Assembly (NCBI RefSeq): GCF_006546985.1
Contig: NZ_VATK01000014.1
Span: 57,675-121,674 of the forward strand
Source: Bacillus sp. 03113
Lineage (GTDB): Bacteria > Bacillota > Bacilli > Bacillales > Cytobacillaceae
DNA length: 64,000 bases
Direction: 5' to 3'
Shown: positions 47,600-57,525 of the stretch, piece by piece
Numbering within the stretch: position 1 is the first letter of the stretch
How the letters are laid out: every line of letters begins with the position of its first letter
Made by a program: the position numbers and the translations under genes
Notes under the pieces: generated by a model
What the model saw: only the letters and a program-made list of their open reading frames with translations
Database searches by the model: none
What the model was told of the DNA's origin: nothing

Positions 47600-48227
47600 C
47601 AAGTTTTTTCATGCTTTCTTTGTTTTCATTCATAATGACATATTGATCTAAGTCCTGTTGATAATTAAACATTTCAACTTCAAGTGGGCTCGGCTCTTCA
47701 TTCAGGCGCTTTTTAAATACATGATTAAAGAAAATAATCATCCCTAAACCTAGCCCAAGTGAATACGGGATTTGGAATAGAAGCGGTTTTTTTTCTACTT
47801 TTCCAGTGATTATCGTATATATACGCTGTTGAACGGCTTGCATGCTTACATCTTCATGAAAATTCATAATAGCTAAAGCTGCTCCAATAAATAACAGGAA
47901 CCATATGAGTAGAAACAAAGGTAACGCAGCACCTTTTTTTTTATAAACGACCTCAACGATCGTTTGCATCGGACCAAGAGTTTGTATATTAATTGTTCGA
48001 TCTAGCTTTAATATTTCTTTTATAACCCTTGTCACATCTATAATGATAATATTTTGATCTTGATCGGATACTTGATAAATAAATAGCTTATTTAGTTCTT
48101 TATCCATCGACTCCTCCGCAATAATCTGGGCTACATCGTTAAGAAAAACTTTATCATGTGGTCGAACTTGAATACGATGCCGCATTCTAAGATAAATTGT
48201 ATTTTCGATTTTTATCACTTCCCACAC
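47589..48227 (-). CDS. spoVAA: Stage V sporulation protein AA
   Basis: A 212-aa protein (from the GTG start chosen) with an N-terminal soluble domain containing IYLRMRHRIQVRPHDKVFLNDVAQI and two membrane segments at about 118-138 and 162-182. First gene of the reduced spoVA operon. The open frame extends 18 codons further, but GAGGAT about 8 nt before the GTG and the usual protein length favour the shorter start. Expected control is forespore sigma-G; I could not fix the promoter. Confidence 0.88.
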   Translation of the reverse strand: MWEVIKIENTIYLRMRHRIQVRPHDKVFLNDVAQIIAEESMDKELNKLFIYQVSDQDQNIIIIDVTRVIKEILKLDRTINIQTLGPMQTIVEVVYKKKGAALPLFLLIWFLLFIGAALAIMNFHEDVSMQAVQQRIYTIITGKVEKKPLLFQIPYSLGLGLGMIIFFNHVFKKRLNEEPSPLEVEMFNYQQDLDQYVIMNENKESMKKLDDH

Positions 48228-48321
48228 ATTCATATCCTCAAAATTAGGTTTCGTCATAGACAATATTTTCATGAAGACCAATAAATGGAAAAGAATTAGA
48301 GAAAACTTGAGAAGAGAAAAG

Positions 48322-48350
48322 AAGAAATAGCCAAATAAGGTTGGCTATTG
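48322..48350 (-). terminator. Terminator of the DUF2271-apbE-reductase cassette
   Basis: On minus AATAGCCAA-CCTTAT-TTGGCTATT then TCTTCTTTT. It separates the cassette from spoVAA. Confidence 0.8.
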
Positions 48351-48378
48351 TGCATGTTTAGAAGGGTAAAATGGATTG

Positions 48379-49083
48379 TCAAAATCTATTTTCTAGTCTT
48401 TTTATTAAGTTCGTATCGCTTAGGTGATTTAATTTATTTTGTCTTTTCTTCTTATTTATCAACATCATTTGAATGGTCATCAAGATAAGGATGAAGCTAA
48501 AAGAAATTACATACATTAGAAAAATCCAAATATTTTTTGCATCTATTCCCCCAAGAATTCCATGAGCCAGAGCCAATATATATACAGGATAGGCCCCCAT
48601 ATGTATGGTATGCCATACTTTTTTTGAAAGCTTACTTCTTAAATCTGTCGATAACAGGATGATGAGCATACAATAGACTGTTAACGTTCCAAATCCGTAT
48701 AGGATCGGTTTGCTTGGGGCAATAAAAGGAATAAGCAATTCTAGCCAAGAAAAGGTTAAATACTGATCAATGACAAGCAATATTGGGTGCAGCATTCCGC
48801 AAAATAGGCCACTTATGGTTACAATAGAATGGAGCTTATAAAGATTTGCCTTTATTTTTCCCTTCCAAATAGGCATGCTATAAATAATCCCAAGACTAAT
48901 TCCAATGAAAATAAAACCATAAGAAATAAGGCCAAGTACTCGAACTACAATCCATGTTGGGAAGCTGCTCCAAAATCCGGTTAATTGCACTTTTTCAGTT
49001 GCTCGCACATCTTCAACTATAAGAACGATGATGAGAATGATCGCACTACCAATGATCCATTTCAACCACTTGGACTTTCTCAT
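48379..49083 (-). CDS. Ferric-reductase-like transmembrane haem protein
   Basis: A 234-aa protein with six predicted membrane segments. Histidines are arranged like a ferric-reductase/YedZ haem-b core: His85 and His99 in one helix (X13 spacing), and His158/His161 and His174 in another. There is no cytoplasmic FAD/NADPH domain, so it would pass electrons to or from a partner. It follows apbE by 45 nt. A role in transmembrane electron transfer to the flavin-linked partners is inferred. Confidence 0.7.
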   Translation of the reverse strand: MRKSKWLKWIIGSAIILIIVLIVEDVRATEKVQLTGFWSSFPTWIVVRVLGLISYGFIFIGISLGIIYSMPIWKGKIKANLYKLHSIVTISGLFCGMLHPILLVIDQYLTFSWLELLIPFIAPSKPILYGFGTLTVYCMLIILLSTDLRSKLSKKVWHTIHMGAYPVYILALAHGILGGIDAKNIWIFLMYVISFSFILILMTIQMMLINKKKRQNKLNHLSDTNLIKRLENRF

Positions 49084-49128
49084 TTATCCCCCTTCCTTTA
49101 CATGAGATAATAAAACAATTGGATCTAA

Positions 49129-50049
49129 TTAAACTTCATGACAGTAACGATTTAAATTAGAAGAAGCGATTTGCCGTCCTTTTTTATCTACTAAAATATA
49201 AGCTAAATCAGGTTGTCGATTTTTTAACCAAGCTGGACCTTTTTGACTTCCTAGAATAAGAAGGCACTTCGCATACACTTCAGCTGGCAGCAGTTCATTT
49301 CCTATTACGGTTGCTTGAATGCAATCTGATTGTGCAGGAAGAGCTGTACGAGGATCAATAATGTGGTGAAACAGCATTTGCTGATGCTTCCAATAGCGCT
49401 TTGAGATCGTACTGGTAGCAACTCCAGCTTGACTCTTCAAGGTTAGCTTTGCGATTGATTGCGTATCAGAATAAGGATGAGCGATCCCTATTATCCAAGG
49501 TTTTTTCGTATCTTCATTATTCCAAGCAAAGATATCTCCACCAGCATCAATCAATCCTGCTGGTAATTTATTTATCATCTTCAATGCAATCTGCTGAACA
49601 GACCAGCCTTTTGCAATTCCACCGAAATCCAATAAATTTTTCGAATTTGTTTTTACCATTCTTTCTTTAATGTTTACAAAAATCTTTTCATCGTGATGAC
49701 TGAAAGTTTTTGGATGTTCTCTTTGAATAATAGAATCATGAATGTTCTCAAACGTCTTGTCATAGCCTAAACGATTCATATGAGCTCCTAAAAAGGGAGT
49801 AAAAATCCCTTCCGTTTGTTCGTAATACAGAAGTGCTTGATAAAAAATTTGGATGAACCGCTCTGATACTAGCGTTTCTTTCCCTGCGTTACCATTCACT
49901 CTGCTTAATTCACTGCTCGGTAAAAAACGTGAAAATTGTTTTTCAATCAACTCAAACCACTGGAACACCTCAGCTGCTTGAACAGGTGAAAGACCAACTG
50001 TTAAGATATCCGTATTCATCGCTTTACTATAAAACCGTTTCACTATCAT
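49129..50049 (-). CDS. apbE: FAD:protein FMN transferase (ApbE family)
   Basis: A 306-aa ApbE protein. ApbE links FMN covalently to Ser/Thr of extracytoplasmic flavoproteins using FAD and Mg2+. Seen are the N-terminal AMNTDI, GGIAKGWSV, the signature LIDAGGDIFAW, VATSTISKRYW and HHIIDPRT. No signal peptide or lipobox is visible, which is unusual because ApbE normally works outside the membrane. It overlaps the DUF2271 gene by 4 nt, pointing to that protein as partner. Confidence 0.88.
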   Translation of the reverse strand: MIVKRFYSKAMNTDILTVGLSPVQAAEVFQWFELIEKQFSRFLPSSELSRVNGNAGKETLVSERFIQIFYQALLYYEQTEGIFTPFLGAHMNRLGYDKTFENIHDSIIQREHPKTFSHHDEKIFVNIKERMVKTNSKNLLDFGGIAKGWSVQQIALKMINKLPAGLIDAGGDIFAWNNEDTKKPWIIGIAHPYSDTQSIAKLTLKSQAGVATSTISKRYWKHQQMLFHHIIDPRTALPAQSDCIQATVIGNELLPAEVYAKCLLILGSQKGPAWLKNRQPDLAYILVDKKGRQIASSNLNRYCHEV

Positions 50050-50762
50050 GACCCCCTTGATTGCGTGGTCACTTCCTCTTTTGAAGCAACCATCGTTTCT
50101 CCAGGGAGAAAATCAGCAGATACATGTTCAACTAAAGTTCCCTTTTCTTTCGCACTCGCAGGAATATAGGCAGCGCTAGCGCTAGATTTGGATTTTTCAT
50201 CCCCAATATTAATTTTTCCTGAATAGATTACTCGATTTTCCCATTCAATATTACCTTCAATTTTAAAAACATAGATTCCATTTGGAACTGAGCTTCCTGA
50301 ATCATCTGTACAATCCCAATAAACGGTATGGTCACCAGCTTCTTGTTGAGGATGGCTGACTTTATTTACTAACTCTTTGGGAGCTTTTTCCCAATTGGCG
50401 GCTTTCCTCCACTCTGGCAAGCTTTCAGGTCGCTTTTCGTATCCTCCATTTGCTGTAAAGCTTGTAGCAAACAATGACTTTACATAGTTTCCTTGTTCGT
50501 CTTCAATCCAAATCGCAATTTGGTTGCTCGCTAGTCTTGAAAGATGATGCAAGTTATAGTTAATGCTTACTAATCCAAGGGTATTTTCTTGTTCTGTGTG
50601 AACTGGGGAATCACTTTTCATTTTTACTTTTTTTGTAGTGGAAGGAACTTGATGTACTAATGCAGAAGGTTGTTGGTCTGTCTCTATAAAATTCGATATG
50701 CCAGATATAACAATCACGCTTGCTCCGAGCGTACCTACAACAGGTATTAACACTTTTTTCAT
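50046..50762 (-). CDS. DUF2271 family exported protein
   Basis: A 238-aa protein with an N-terminal membrane/signal segment (about 6-24) and a DUF2271-like domain (about 65-195): IAIWIEDEQGNYVKSLFAT, LPEWRKAAN, HTVYWDCTDDSGSSVPNGIYVFKIEG. Such proteins are found with ApbE and haem membrane proteins. The place where I recall a V-S/T-G-A-T flavinylation motif reads NKVSHPQQ here. Start placed at MKKVLIP, 11 nt after GGAGG. First gene of the cassette. Confidence 0.72.
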   Translation of the reverse strand: MKKVLIPVVGTLGASVIVISGISNFIETDQQPSALVHQVPSTTKKVKMKSDSPVHTEQENTLGLVSINYNLHHLSRLASNQIAIWIEDEQGNYVKSLFATSFTANGGYEKRPESLPEWRKAANWEKAPKELVNKVSHPQQEAGDHTVYWDCTDDSGSSVPNGIYVFKIEGNIEWENRVIYSGKINIGDEKSKSSASAAYIPASAKEKGTLVEHVSADFLPGETMVASKEEVTTQSRGS

Positions 50763-50897
50763 TATTTGAGATGCCTCCATGAATCATTTTCAAGAAGTCA
50801 GCAATCTATAATTTACTAGCAAGTTATGAAGGAAAAAATTGAGAAACCCCATCTATTTCAATATAAAAAGGTGGGTACGTTTTGAATCGTTAATTTT

Positions 50898-50928
50898 ATT
50901 ATACTTCCAATTTGTATAAGCTTGTCAA
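50898..50928 (-). promoter_or_regulatory. Possible sigma-A promoter of the DUF2271 cassette
   Basis: On minus TTGACA (50923-50928) and TATAAT (50898-50903) with a long 19-nt spacer, about 135 nt before the start codon. It suggests vegetative rather than forespore expression. Confidence 0.45.
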
Positions 50929-51034
50929 ATTATGTTTACTTTTACCGAAATAGCCACAATTTAAATAACCATCGTATCGGAGAAACTCTGTACAATTTAG
51001 CCAGACAACAGCCTACATATAAACAGTTCAATAC

Positions 51035-51072
51035 AAAAAACCACATGGATGTTTTCACATATCCATGCGGTC
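51035..51072 (-). terminator. Terminator built into the end of sigF
   Basis: On minus CCGCATGGAT / ATCCATGTGG stem followed by TTTTTTG. The 5' arm encodes the last residues of SigF and the stop codon TGA is in the loop. Confidence 0.85.
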
Positions 51073-51807
51073 TTTCATTTGTTGAAGTATTTTTTTTTCA
51101 AGCCTTGATACCTGTACCTGAGAAATCCCAAGCCTTTCTGCTACTTCTGATTGTGTTTGATCTTTATAATAACGAAGATAAACGATGATTCTTTCCCTTT
51201 CATCTAATTCGTTAATCGCTTCCTTTAGAGCAATTTTATCAAACCATTTTCCTTCATTCCCATCATCGATTTGATCTAACAATGTAATAGGATCTCCATC
51301 GTTTTCATAGACGGTTTCGTGAATAGATGACGGTGCTCGACTAGCCTCCTGAGCAAGGATAATATCTTCAGCTGGGATGCTTAAGTGTTCAGATAGCTCA
51401 CCAATCGTGGGCATCTTCCCTAAAGTTTTTGATAATTCATCCTTTGCTCTTCTAATTTTATTGCCCATTTCCTTGAGAGAACGACTGACTTTTACAGTTC
51501 CGTCATCACGTATAAAGCGTTGAATTTCGCCAATAATCATCGGAACAGCATAAGTCGAAAATTTTACATCATAGCTTAGATCAAATTTATCAACAGATTT
51601 TAATAATCCAATACAACCGATTTGAAATAAATCATCTGGCTCGTATCCACGATTTAAAAACCGCTGCACAACTGACCATACGAGACGCATATTTTTTTGA
51701 ACAATTAAGTCCCTTGACTCTTGATCTCCAGCTTGACTTTTCTCAATTAGCTCCTTGACTTCATGGTCTTTTAAAAAGGATTTATCCGCTTTAACCTCCA
51801 CATCCAT
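51055..51807 (-). CDS. sigF: Forespore sigma factor SigF (SpoIIAC)
   Basis: A 250-aa sigma-70 family factor with regions 2 (DDLFQIGCIGLLKSVDKFD, KFSTYAVPMIIGEIQRFIRDDG), 3 and 4 (QTQSEVAERLGISQVQVSRLEKKIL). It is the first forespore-specific sigma factor and is held by SpoIIAB until SpoIIAA frees it. The start MDVEVKADK lies 8 nt after AAGGAG. Third gene of spoIIA. Confidence 0.97.
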   Translation of the reverse strand: MDVEVKADKSFLKDHEVKELIEKSQAGDQESRDLIVQKNMRLVWSVVQRFLNRGYEPDDLFQIGCIGLLKSVDKFDLSYDVKFSTYAVPMIIGEIQRFIRDDGTVKVSRSLKEMGNKIRRAKDELSKTLGKMPTIGELSEHLSIPAEDIILAQEASRAPSSIHETVYENDGDPITLLDQIDDGNEGKWFDKIALKEAINELDERERIIVYLRYYKDQTQSEVAERLGISQVQVSRLEKKILQQMKDRMDM

Positions 51808-51819
51808 TTGCATGACTCC

Positions 51820-52260
51820 TTAATTGAAAATCAATTTGCTTTTTGATAGGTTTTTACGTAGACGAACCTCTGTCCCTTTTCCCAGCTCTGATCTTACATC
51901 AATTTCATCCATGAAATTTTCCATTATAGTAAATCCCATCCCTGAACGCTCTAATTCAGGCTTTGTTGTAAATAATGGCTGCCTAGCTTCATCTACGTTT
52001 GCTATACCCTTTCCATGATCCTTAATCGAAATTTCAATATACTCATCTTCGATCACTACCGTTATAAAAACCATTCCGTTTGGCTCACTTTCATATCCAT
52101 GGATAATTGAATTTGTCACTGCTTCTGAAACAACTGTTTTAATCTCTGTTAAAACATCCATTGTTGGATCGAGCTGTGCAATAAAAGCGGCTACCGTCAC
52201 CCGTGCAAACGATTCATTTTGACTTAATGCACTGAATTCAAGCTTCATTTGATTTTTCAT
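51820..52260 (-). CDS. spoIIAB: Anti-sigma-F factor and kinase SpoIIAB
   Basis: A 146-aa GHKL-fold serine kinase that phosphorylates SpoIIAA and binds SigF. The N-box [13 protein letters not shown]1 DHGKGI and G2 [10 protein letters not shown] are intact. The correct start is [13 protein letters not shown], directly after the spoIIAA stop; the frame is open 43 codons further upstream, inside spoIIAA. Confidence 0.97.
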   Translation of the reverse strand: MKNQMKLEFSALSQNESFARVTVAAFIAQLDPTMDVLTEIKTVVSEAVTNSIIHGYESEPNGMVFITVVIEDEYIEISIKDHGKGIANVDEARQPLFTTKPELERSGMGFTIMENFMDEIDVRSELGKGTEVRLRKNLSKSKLIFN

Positions 52261-52261
52261 A

Positions 52262-52612
52262 TTATGCAACCCCCAATCTTTGCAATGCAAACTCTTCTGA
52301 TGGTTCAAGACGAATAATTTTAAAAAGTCCTGAGAGATCAAATAGTCTTTGAATTGCTGGGGAAATTGCACATACAACCATTTCTCCATGTAATTGCTTT
52401 ATCTGTTTATATCGTCCTAAAATTACCCCAAGTCCAGAGCTGTCCATAAATGAAAGCTGTTCTAGATTTAAGACAATATGGCGAATATTATTTTTCTCAA
52501 TCGCATAAATAGCCTTCTCTCGAAGCTCGTCAGATGAATGATGATCTAATTCTCCTGATAATCGAATACAAAGCACTTCATGCTTTACTTCCAATTCTAT
52601 ATTTAGACTCAC
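52262..52612 (-). CDS. spoIIAA: Anti-anti-sigma-F factor SpoIIAA
   Basis: A 116-aa STAS-domain protein with the phosphorylated serine Ser58 in [14 protein letters not shown]. Unphosphorylated SpoIIAA displaces SigF from SpoIIAB; SpoIIE removes the phosphate. First gene of the operon, behind a sigma-H-type promoter and ribosome site AAGGAGG. Confidence 0.97.
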   Translation of the reverse strand: MSLNIELEVKHEVLCIRLSGELDHHSSDELREKAIYAIEKNNIRHIVLNLEQLSFMDSSGLGVILGRYKQIKQLHGEMVVCAISPAIQRLFDLSGLFKIIRLEPSEEFALQRLGVA

Positions 52613-52645
52613 TAGCTATTGCCTCCTTATTTCGTTTAGTGAGTC

Positions 52646-52674
52646 AATTCTATACGTTTGTTCTCATTTCCTTC
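52646..52674 (-). promoter_or_regulatory. Sigma-H promoter of spoIIA
   Basis: On minus GAAGGAAAT, 12 nt, ATAGAATT, matching RnAGGAwww-N11/12-RnnGAATww. It lies about 35-60 nt upstream of spoIIAA, as expected from the known sigma-H control of this operon. Confidence 0.75.
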
Positions 52675-52748
52675 CTTAAGGACAAAACTAGTGATCATTC
52701 GCTAAATTAAATACGTTTAACATAAGGTTCGACAACGTCCTATCTTTT

Positions 52749-53915
52749 TTAGCCTTGCTCACCCTTTGTAAATATTCCCATTGATCGTTTATATAACACC
52801 CACCAATTAGCCTCTTTCACATCGTCTTTCGCAATAATCGGACTTTTCGCTACAGTCTTTCCATTTTTGATAAGCTTGATCGTTCCAATTGGATCCCCTT
52901 TTTTAATTGGTGCTTTTATCTTATTATCTAGACTAATTTTTTGCTTGACATCATCTACTGTTTCACCTTTTTTTGTTAGTAATGAAATGGATTCACTCGT
53001 TAATGCTCCTACTTGTTTTTCCTTTCCCTTACTGACATTTGCCTTTCCTAAAAGCTCATTTCTTTTATACATTGGATGAGTTTCATATTGACTAAAAGCA
53101 AAGTCAAGCATTTTCGTAACTTGTGCATTTCTTTCCTTAGAGGTTGGGGCGCCAAATACAACTGCAATAACACGCATTCCATTTTTTTCAGCTGTTGCCG
53201 TTAAGCAATATTTTGCTTCATTCGTAAAACCCGTTTTTAGTCCATCTACTCCTGGATAAAAGCGAACAAGACGATTTGTATTAACAAGCCAAAACTTTTT
53301 TTCCGTATTTTCACGGAGGTAATCTTCGTACTTCCCTGTATATTTTGTTATATCTTCATATTTTAAAAGTTCTTTTGCCATAATCGCCATATCATAAGCT
53401 GTACTATAATGATCTGCAGAAGGCAATCCTGTTGTATTATGAAACTTTGTATTTTTCAAACCGAGTTCCTTAGCTTTTTCATTCATTTTTTCAACAAAAG
53501 CATCCTCTGATCCTGCGATTCTTTCTGCCAATGCAACGGAAGCATCATTTCCAGAACCAATTGCGATCCCTTTTAGAAGCTGATCCGTAGTCATTTCTTC
53601 CCCCGGCTCTAAAAATATTTGCGAGCCTCCCATTGAAGCAGCATATTCACTTGTTCGAACCTTTTCATCAAGCTTAAGTTTTCCTTTATCCAATGCTTCC
53701 ATAATTAAAAGCATAGTCATAATTTTCGTCATGCTCGCAGGAGGAAGCTCCTCATGACTGTTTTTTTCATATAAGACAGTTCCAGTATCTCTCTCAATTA
53801 AAACAGCTGATTTCACGTCCTGTACTAATTCTGATTTTTCTTCTTTTGCAAAAGCTGATGGAACATAGGCGGTGATGAATACGAATGTGATTAATAGAGA
53901 TAACGATCTTTTCAT
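52749..53915 (-). CDS. dacF: D-alanyl-D-alanine carboxypeptidase DacF
   Basis: A 388-aa penicillin-binding protein with a signal peptide (about 1-23), nucleophile in SMTK (61-64), SGN and KTG (DGLKTGFTNEAKYC), and a C-terminal PBP5-C domain plus hydrophobic tail. DacF acts in the forespore and, with DacB, sets cortex cross-linking. Start MKRSLS follows GGAGGAG. It lies upstream of spoIIA, as in B. subtilis. Confidence 0.95.
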   Translation of the reverse strand: MKRSLSLLITFVFITAYVPSAFAKEEKSELVQDVKSAVLIERDTGTVLYEKNSHEELPPASMTKIMTMLLIMEALDKGKLKLDEKVRTSEYAASMGGSQIFLEPGEEMTTDQLLKGIAIGSGNDASVALAERIAGSEDAFVEKMNEKAKELGLKNTKFHNTTGLPSADHYSTAYDMAIMAKELLKYEDITKYTGKYEDYLRENTEKKFWLVNTNRLVRFYPGVDGLKTGFTNEAKYCLTATAEKNGMRVIAVVFGAPTSKERNAQVTKMLDFAFSQYETHPMYKRNELLGKANVSKGKEKQVGALTSESISLLTKKGETVDDVKQKISLDNKIKAPIKKGDPIGTIKLIKNGKTVAKSPIIAKDDVKEANWWVLYKRSMGIFTKGEQG

Positions 53916-53944
53916 TCCATACTCCTCCATTCTTTATAAAATAC

Positions 53945-53972
53945 ATTTTTTCCATATAGACCAAATTTATAC
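53945..53972 (-). promoter_or_regulatory. Putative forespore (sigma-F/G type) promoter of dacF
   Basis: On minus GTATA (53968-53972), 14 nt, GGAAAAAAT (53945-53953), resembling the sigma-F/G pattern, about 30 nt before the dacF start. Confidence 0.55.
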
Positions 53973-53991
53973 AAATTCTTTTTTGATAAAA

Positions 53992-54028
53992 TAAAAAAGC
54001 ACTAAGACTAAAATAGCCTTAATGCTTT
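53992..54028 (-). terminator. Terminator of deoB-punA-pdp
   Basis: On minus AAGCATTAAG ... CTTAGTGCTTTTTTATTTT, 9 nt after the pdp stop. Confidence 0.82.
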
Positions 54029-54036
54029 ATGTTCAT

Positions 54037-55341
54037 TTATATCATGATAATCTCATGAATTAGGGCTGGAGGATCAATCTTCTCAGCTGAAATTTCAATA
54101 TTTTCGTACAGCATTTGCTTAACATCTTCGATTCGTTCATTGTTGCTGTATATGGAGAGAAGCGATTCGCCTGTTTTTACTTTATCGCCTATTTTCTTTC
54201 TTAGCATAAGCCCAACAGCTAAATCAATTTGCGAGTCCTTCGTTGCTCTTCCAGCACCAAGCATCATCGCAGCTGTTCCTATTTGATCTGCCACCATTTT
54301 CGAAACGTAGCCATCTTCCTTTGCCTCAAGCTCAAATACGTATTTCGCTTGCGGGAGCTTGTCAGAGTCATCAACAACAGACCCATCTCCGCCTTGAGCA
54401 CTTAAAAAGAGCTTTAATTTTTGTAAAGCAGCTCCACTTTGAATGGCTTTTTCAAGCTTTTCTCTCGCTTCTTCAAGACTAGAAGCTTTTTCTGCAAGAA
54501 CAACCATTTGACTTCCAAGTGTTAGACAAAGCTCCACTAAATCTTCTGGTCCCTCCCCTTTAAGCGTATCAATCGCTTCCTTTACTTCTAACGCATTTCC
54601 AATAGCATAACCGAGCGGCTGGCCCATATCGGATAAAACAGCCATCGTCTTTCTTCCTAAATTATGCCCAATTGTTACCATCGTTTTTGCAAGCTCTTTA
54701 GATTCCTCAAAAGTTTTCATTAATGCCCCAGCGCCCGTTTTGACATCTAGCACAATCGCATCAGCACCTGCGGCAATTTTTTTACTCATGATAGAACTTG
54801 CAATAAGCGGGATGCTATTGACAGTAGCTGTTACATCTCTTAATGCGTAGAGCTTTTTATCTGCTGGTGTTAAATTTCCGCTTTGTCCAATGATCGCAAT
54901 CTTATTTTTATTGACAAGGTCAATAAATTCATCTTTATCAATTTCTATATGGAAGCCGGCAACGGACTCAAGCTTATCAATCGTTCCTCCTGTATGGCCA
55001 AGTCCTCTCCCTGACATTTTGGCCACAGATACACCGACTGCGGCGACAAGCGGGCCCAATACTAAAGTGGTTGTATCGCCAACTCCTCCAGTTGAATGCT
55101 TATCTACTTTTATTCCATCAATTTCAGATAGATCAATTTGATCGCCGGACTCTACCATTGCATTTGTCAAATAAGCTATTTCTTTTTCTGTCATCCCTTG
55201 AAAATAAATCGCCATCGTTAAGGCGCTTATCTGATAGTCTGGAATAGAATCTTCAGTATAACCTTTAATGATAAAATGGATTTCTTCTTCTGTTAGCTCT
55301 TTTCCATTTCTTTTCTTTTCAATTAGATCAACCATTCTCAT
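54037..55341 (-). CDS. pdp: Pyrimidine-nucleoside phosphorylase
   Basis: A 434-aa phosphorylase that splits uridine and thymidine. The signature [22 protein letters not shown] is at about 80-101 (KHSTGG is the phosphate loop), followed by [17 protein letters not shown]. The start [10 protein letters not shown] lies after GAGGTGAAGGG. Last gene of deoB-punA-pdp, 29 nt after punA. Confidence 0.95.
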   Translation of the reverse strand: MRMVDLIEKKRNGKELTEEEIHFIIKGYTEDSIPDYQISALTMAIYFQGMTEKEIAYLTNAMVESGDQIDLSEIDGIKVDKHSTGGVGDTTTLVLGPLVAAVGVSVAKMSGRGLGHTGGTIDKLESVAGFHIEIDKDEFIDLVNKNKIAIIGQSGNLTPADKKLYALRDVTATVNSIPLIASSIMSKKIAAGADAIVLDVKTGAGALMKTFEESKELAKTMVTIGHNLGRKTMAVLSDMGQPLGYAIGNALEVKEAIDTLKGEGPEDLVELCLTLGSQMVVLAEKASSLEEAREKLEKAIQSGAALQKLKLFLSAQGGDGSVVDDSDKLPQAKYVFELEAKEDGYVSKMVADQIGTAAMMLGAGRATKDSQIDLAVGLMLRKKIGDKVKTGESLLSIYSNNERIEDVKQMLYENIEISAEKIDPPALIHEIIMI

Positions 55342-55370
55342 TCCCTTCACCTCTATCCGCGAATTAAGTA

Positions 55371-56195
55371 CTATCTATTTCCAATTTCAGAAACTAATTC
55401 TTTTACATAGGAAAGAAAACTAGCTTTAATTTTTTCAGTTGTTTCAATAACCTCTTCATGGTTTAACGGCTGATCTAATATACCTGCAGCCATATTCGAA
55501 ATACATGAAATGCCTAGCACTTCTATCCCTGAGTGTCTTGCTACAATAACCTCAGGTACAGTAGACATCCCTACAGCGTCGGCTCCAACCACACGAAGCA
55601 TACGAATTTCAGCTGGTGTTTCGTAGGCAGGTCCTGTATTTCCTACATATACCCCTTCCTGAACCTTGATCGCGAGCGTATTTGCTACTTCCTTTGCTAA
55701 CATTCTAAGCTCTTTCGAATAGGCTTCTGACAAGTCGGGAAACCGGACACCAAATCTTGAATCATTGGGGCCAATCAGTGGACTTGTTCCCATATTGTTG
55801 ATATGGTCAGAGATAATCATTAAGTCGCCTGGCTTAAAGCTTTCGTTAACTCCTCCAGCTGCGTTCGTAACAATCAATGTATTAACCCCTAATTCTTTCA
55901 TAACACGAACAGGAAAAGTTACTTTTTCGAGAGTATAACCTTCGTAAAAGTGAAAGCGTCCTTGCATGGCTACCACATTCATTCCACTTAATTTCCCAAA
56001 CACAAGCTGTCCTGCATGACCTTCTACAGTTGATACTGGAAAATCAGGTATTTCATGATATGGGATCTTAACAGCCTCTTCTATCTCATCCGCTAATATT
56101 CCTAAGCCTGAGCCTAAAATCAGTCCAATTACAGGTTCAGATGTATATTTTTCTTTTAAAAAGCTTGCAGCTTGTTGAATTTTCTCAAAGTTCAT
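55371..56195 (-). CDS. punA: Purine-nucleoside phosphorylase (PunA/PupG)
   Basis: A 274-aa trimeric-type phosphorylase for guanosine, inosine and deoxy forms. Motifs: LILGSGLG with the phosphate-binding serine, GRFHFYEGY, the family stretch VTNAAGGVN and [19 protein letters not shown] split at its loop. Follows deoB by 14 nt; substrates and pathway are shared. Confidence 0.95.
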   Translation of the reverse strand: MNFEKIQQAASFLKEKYTSEPVIGLILGSGLGILADEIEEAVKIPYHEIPDFPVSTVEGHAGQLVFGKLSGMNVVAMQGRFHFYEGYTLEKVTFPVRVMKELGVNTLIVTNAAGGVNESFKPGDLMIISDHINNMGTSPLIGPNDSRFGVRFPDLSEAYSKELRMLAKEVANTLAIKVQEGVYVGNTGPAYETPAEIRMLRVVGADAVGMSTVPEVIVARHSGIEVLGISCISNMAAGILDQPLNHEEVIETTEKIKASFLSYVKELVSEIGNR

Positions 56196-56209
56196 TTCAT
56201 TTATTCCCC

Positions 56210-57394
56210 CTATTTCAAATCGTTTAAAAAACTTTTTCCGTATTTTGGCATACTTACCTTAAAGTTATCTGCAATGGTTGCACCGATATCAGCGAAGGTT
56301 TCGCGAATCTCCAATTCTTTTCCATCTTCGCATTGCTTTGAATACACGAGTAATGGTACATATTCTCGAGTATGATCCGTTCCAGGATGAATCGGATCAT
56401 TCCCATGATCTGCAGTAATAATCAGCAAATCATCGTCTCTTAATTTTGGTAAAACCTCTCCAAGTCGTTCGTCGTATTCTTCCAATGCTTTTCCATAGCC
56501 TATCGGATCTCTCCTATGACCATAAAGTGCATCGAAATCGACTAAATTTAGAAAGCTGATCCCGGTAAATTCCATTTCTAATGTTTGAAGAAGCTTATCC
56601 ATTCCGTCCATATTCGAAATAGTGCGCAATGATTGTGTGACTCCTTCTCCATCGTAAATATCTGAAATTTTTCCAATTGCAATAACATCAAAGTCCGAAT
56701 CCTTTAGTTCATTCATAACTGTTCTGCCAAAAGGCTTTAATGCATAATCGTGGCGATTAGCCGTTCTTTTATAACTTCCAGGATTACCTAAGAATGGTCT
56801 TGCAATAATTCTTCCAACCATATATTTTTCATCTAGCGTTAATTCCCTGGCTATTTTACAAATATTATAAAGTTCATCTAATGGGACAATTTCTTCATGT
56901 GCAGCAATTTGTAGGACTGAATCCGCAGATGTGTAGACAATTAAAGCACCTGTTTTCATATGTTCTTCTCCAAGCTCATCTAAAATAGCTGTCCCACTTG
57001 CAGGTTTATTGCCAATGATTTTTCTGCCTGTACGCGCTTCTAATTCCGAAAGCAATTCTTCAGGAAATCCTTCAGGAAAAACTTTAAAGGGAGTCTCAAT
57101 ATTCAGCCCCATAATTTCCCAATGCCCAGTCATTGTATCCTTCCCATTGGATGCTTCTATCATTTTTGTATAATGGGCTAAAGGTTTAGGTACAGGGGCA
57201 ATTCCTTTAATACTTCGAATATTACTTAATCCCAATTTCCCCATATTAGGCATATACAGTCCATTCATTCGTTCGGCAATATGACCTAAAGTATCTGCAT
57301 GAACATCACCAAATTTGGCAGCATCAGGGGCTTCCCCAATTCCAACTGAGTCCATAACAATTAAAAAAATTCTTTTATATGTATGTGAAGCCAT
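56210..57394 (-). CDS. deoB: Phosphopentomutase
   Basis: A 394-aa alkaline-phosphatase-superfamily mutase interconverting (deoxy)ribose 1- and 5-phosphates. Seen are [13 protein letters not shown] (metal Asp), [10 protein letters not shown] with the phosphorylated Thr, and ITADHGNDP and [12 protein letters not shown] with metal ligands. First gene of the nucleoside salvage operon, AGGAGG before ATG. Confidence 0.96.
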   Translation of the reverse strand: MASHTYKRIFLIVMDSVGIGEAPDAAKFGDVHADTLGHIAERMNGLYMPNMGKLGLSNIRSIKGIAPVPKPLAHYTKMIEASNGKDTMTGHWEIMGLNIETPFKVFPEGFPEELLSELEARTGRKIIGNKPASGTAILDELGEEHMKTGALIVYTSADSVLQIAAHEEIVPLDELYNICKIARELTLDEKYMVGRIIARPFLGNPGSYKRTANRHDYALKPFGRTVMNELKDSDFDVIAIGKISDIYDGEGVTQSLRTISNMDGMDKLLQTLEMEFTGISFLNLVDFDALYGHRRDPIGYGKALEEYDERLGEVLPKLRDDDLLIITADHGNDPIHPGTDHTREYVPLLVYSKQCEDGKELEIRETFADIGATIADNFKVSMPKYGKSFLNDLK

Positions 57395-57525
57395 TTCATT
57401 TCCTCCAATTTATAGCCATGGTTCTTAACTATTACTATCATATCGTATTCATTTATAGGATGCTAAATTCAATTACTTCTAGATCATAGCTTATCATAAA
57501 ATAACGAAATTTTCGATCATTTATT

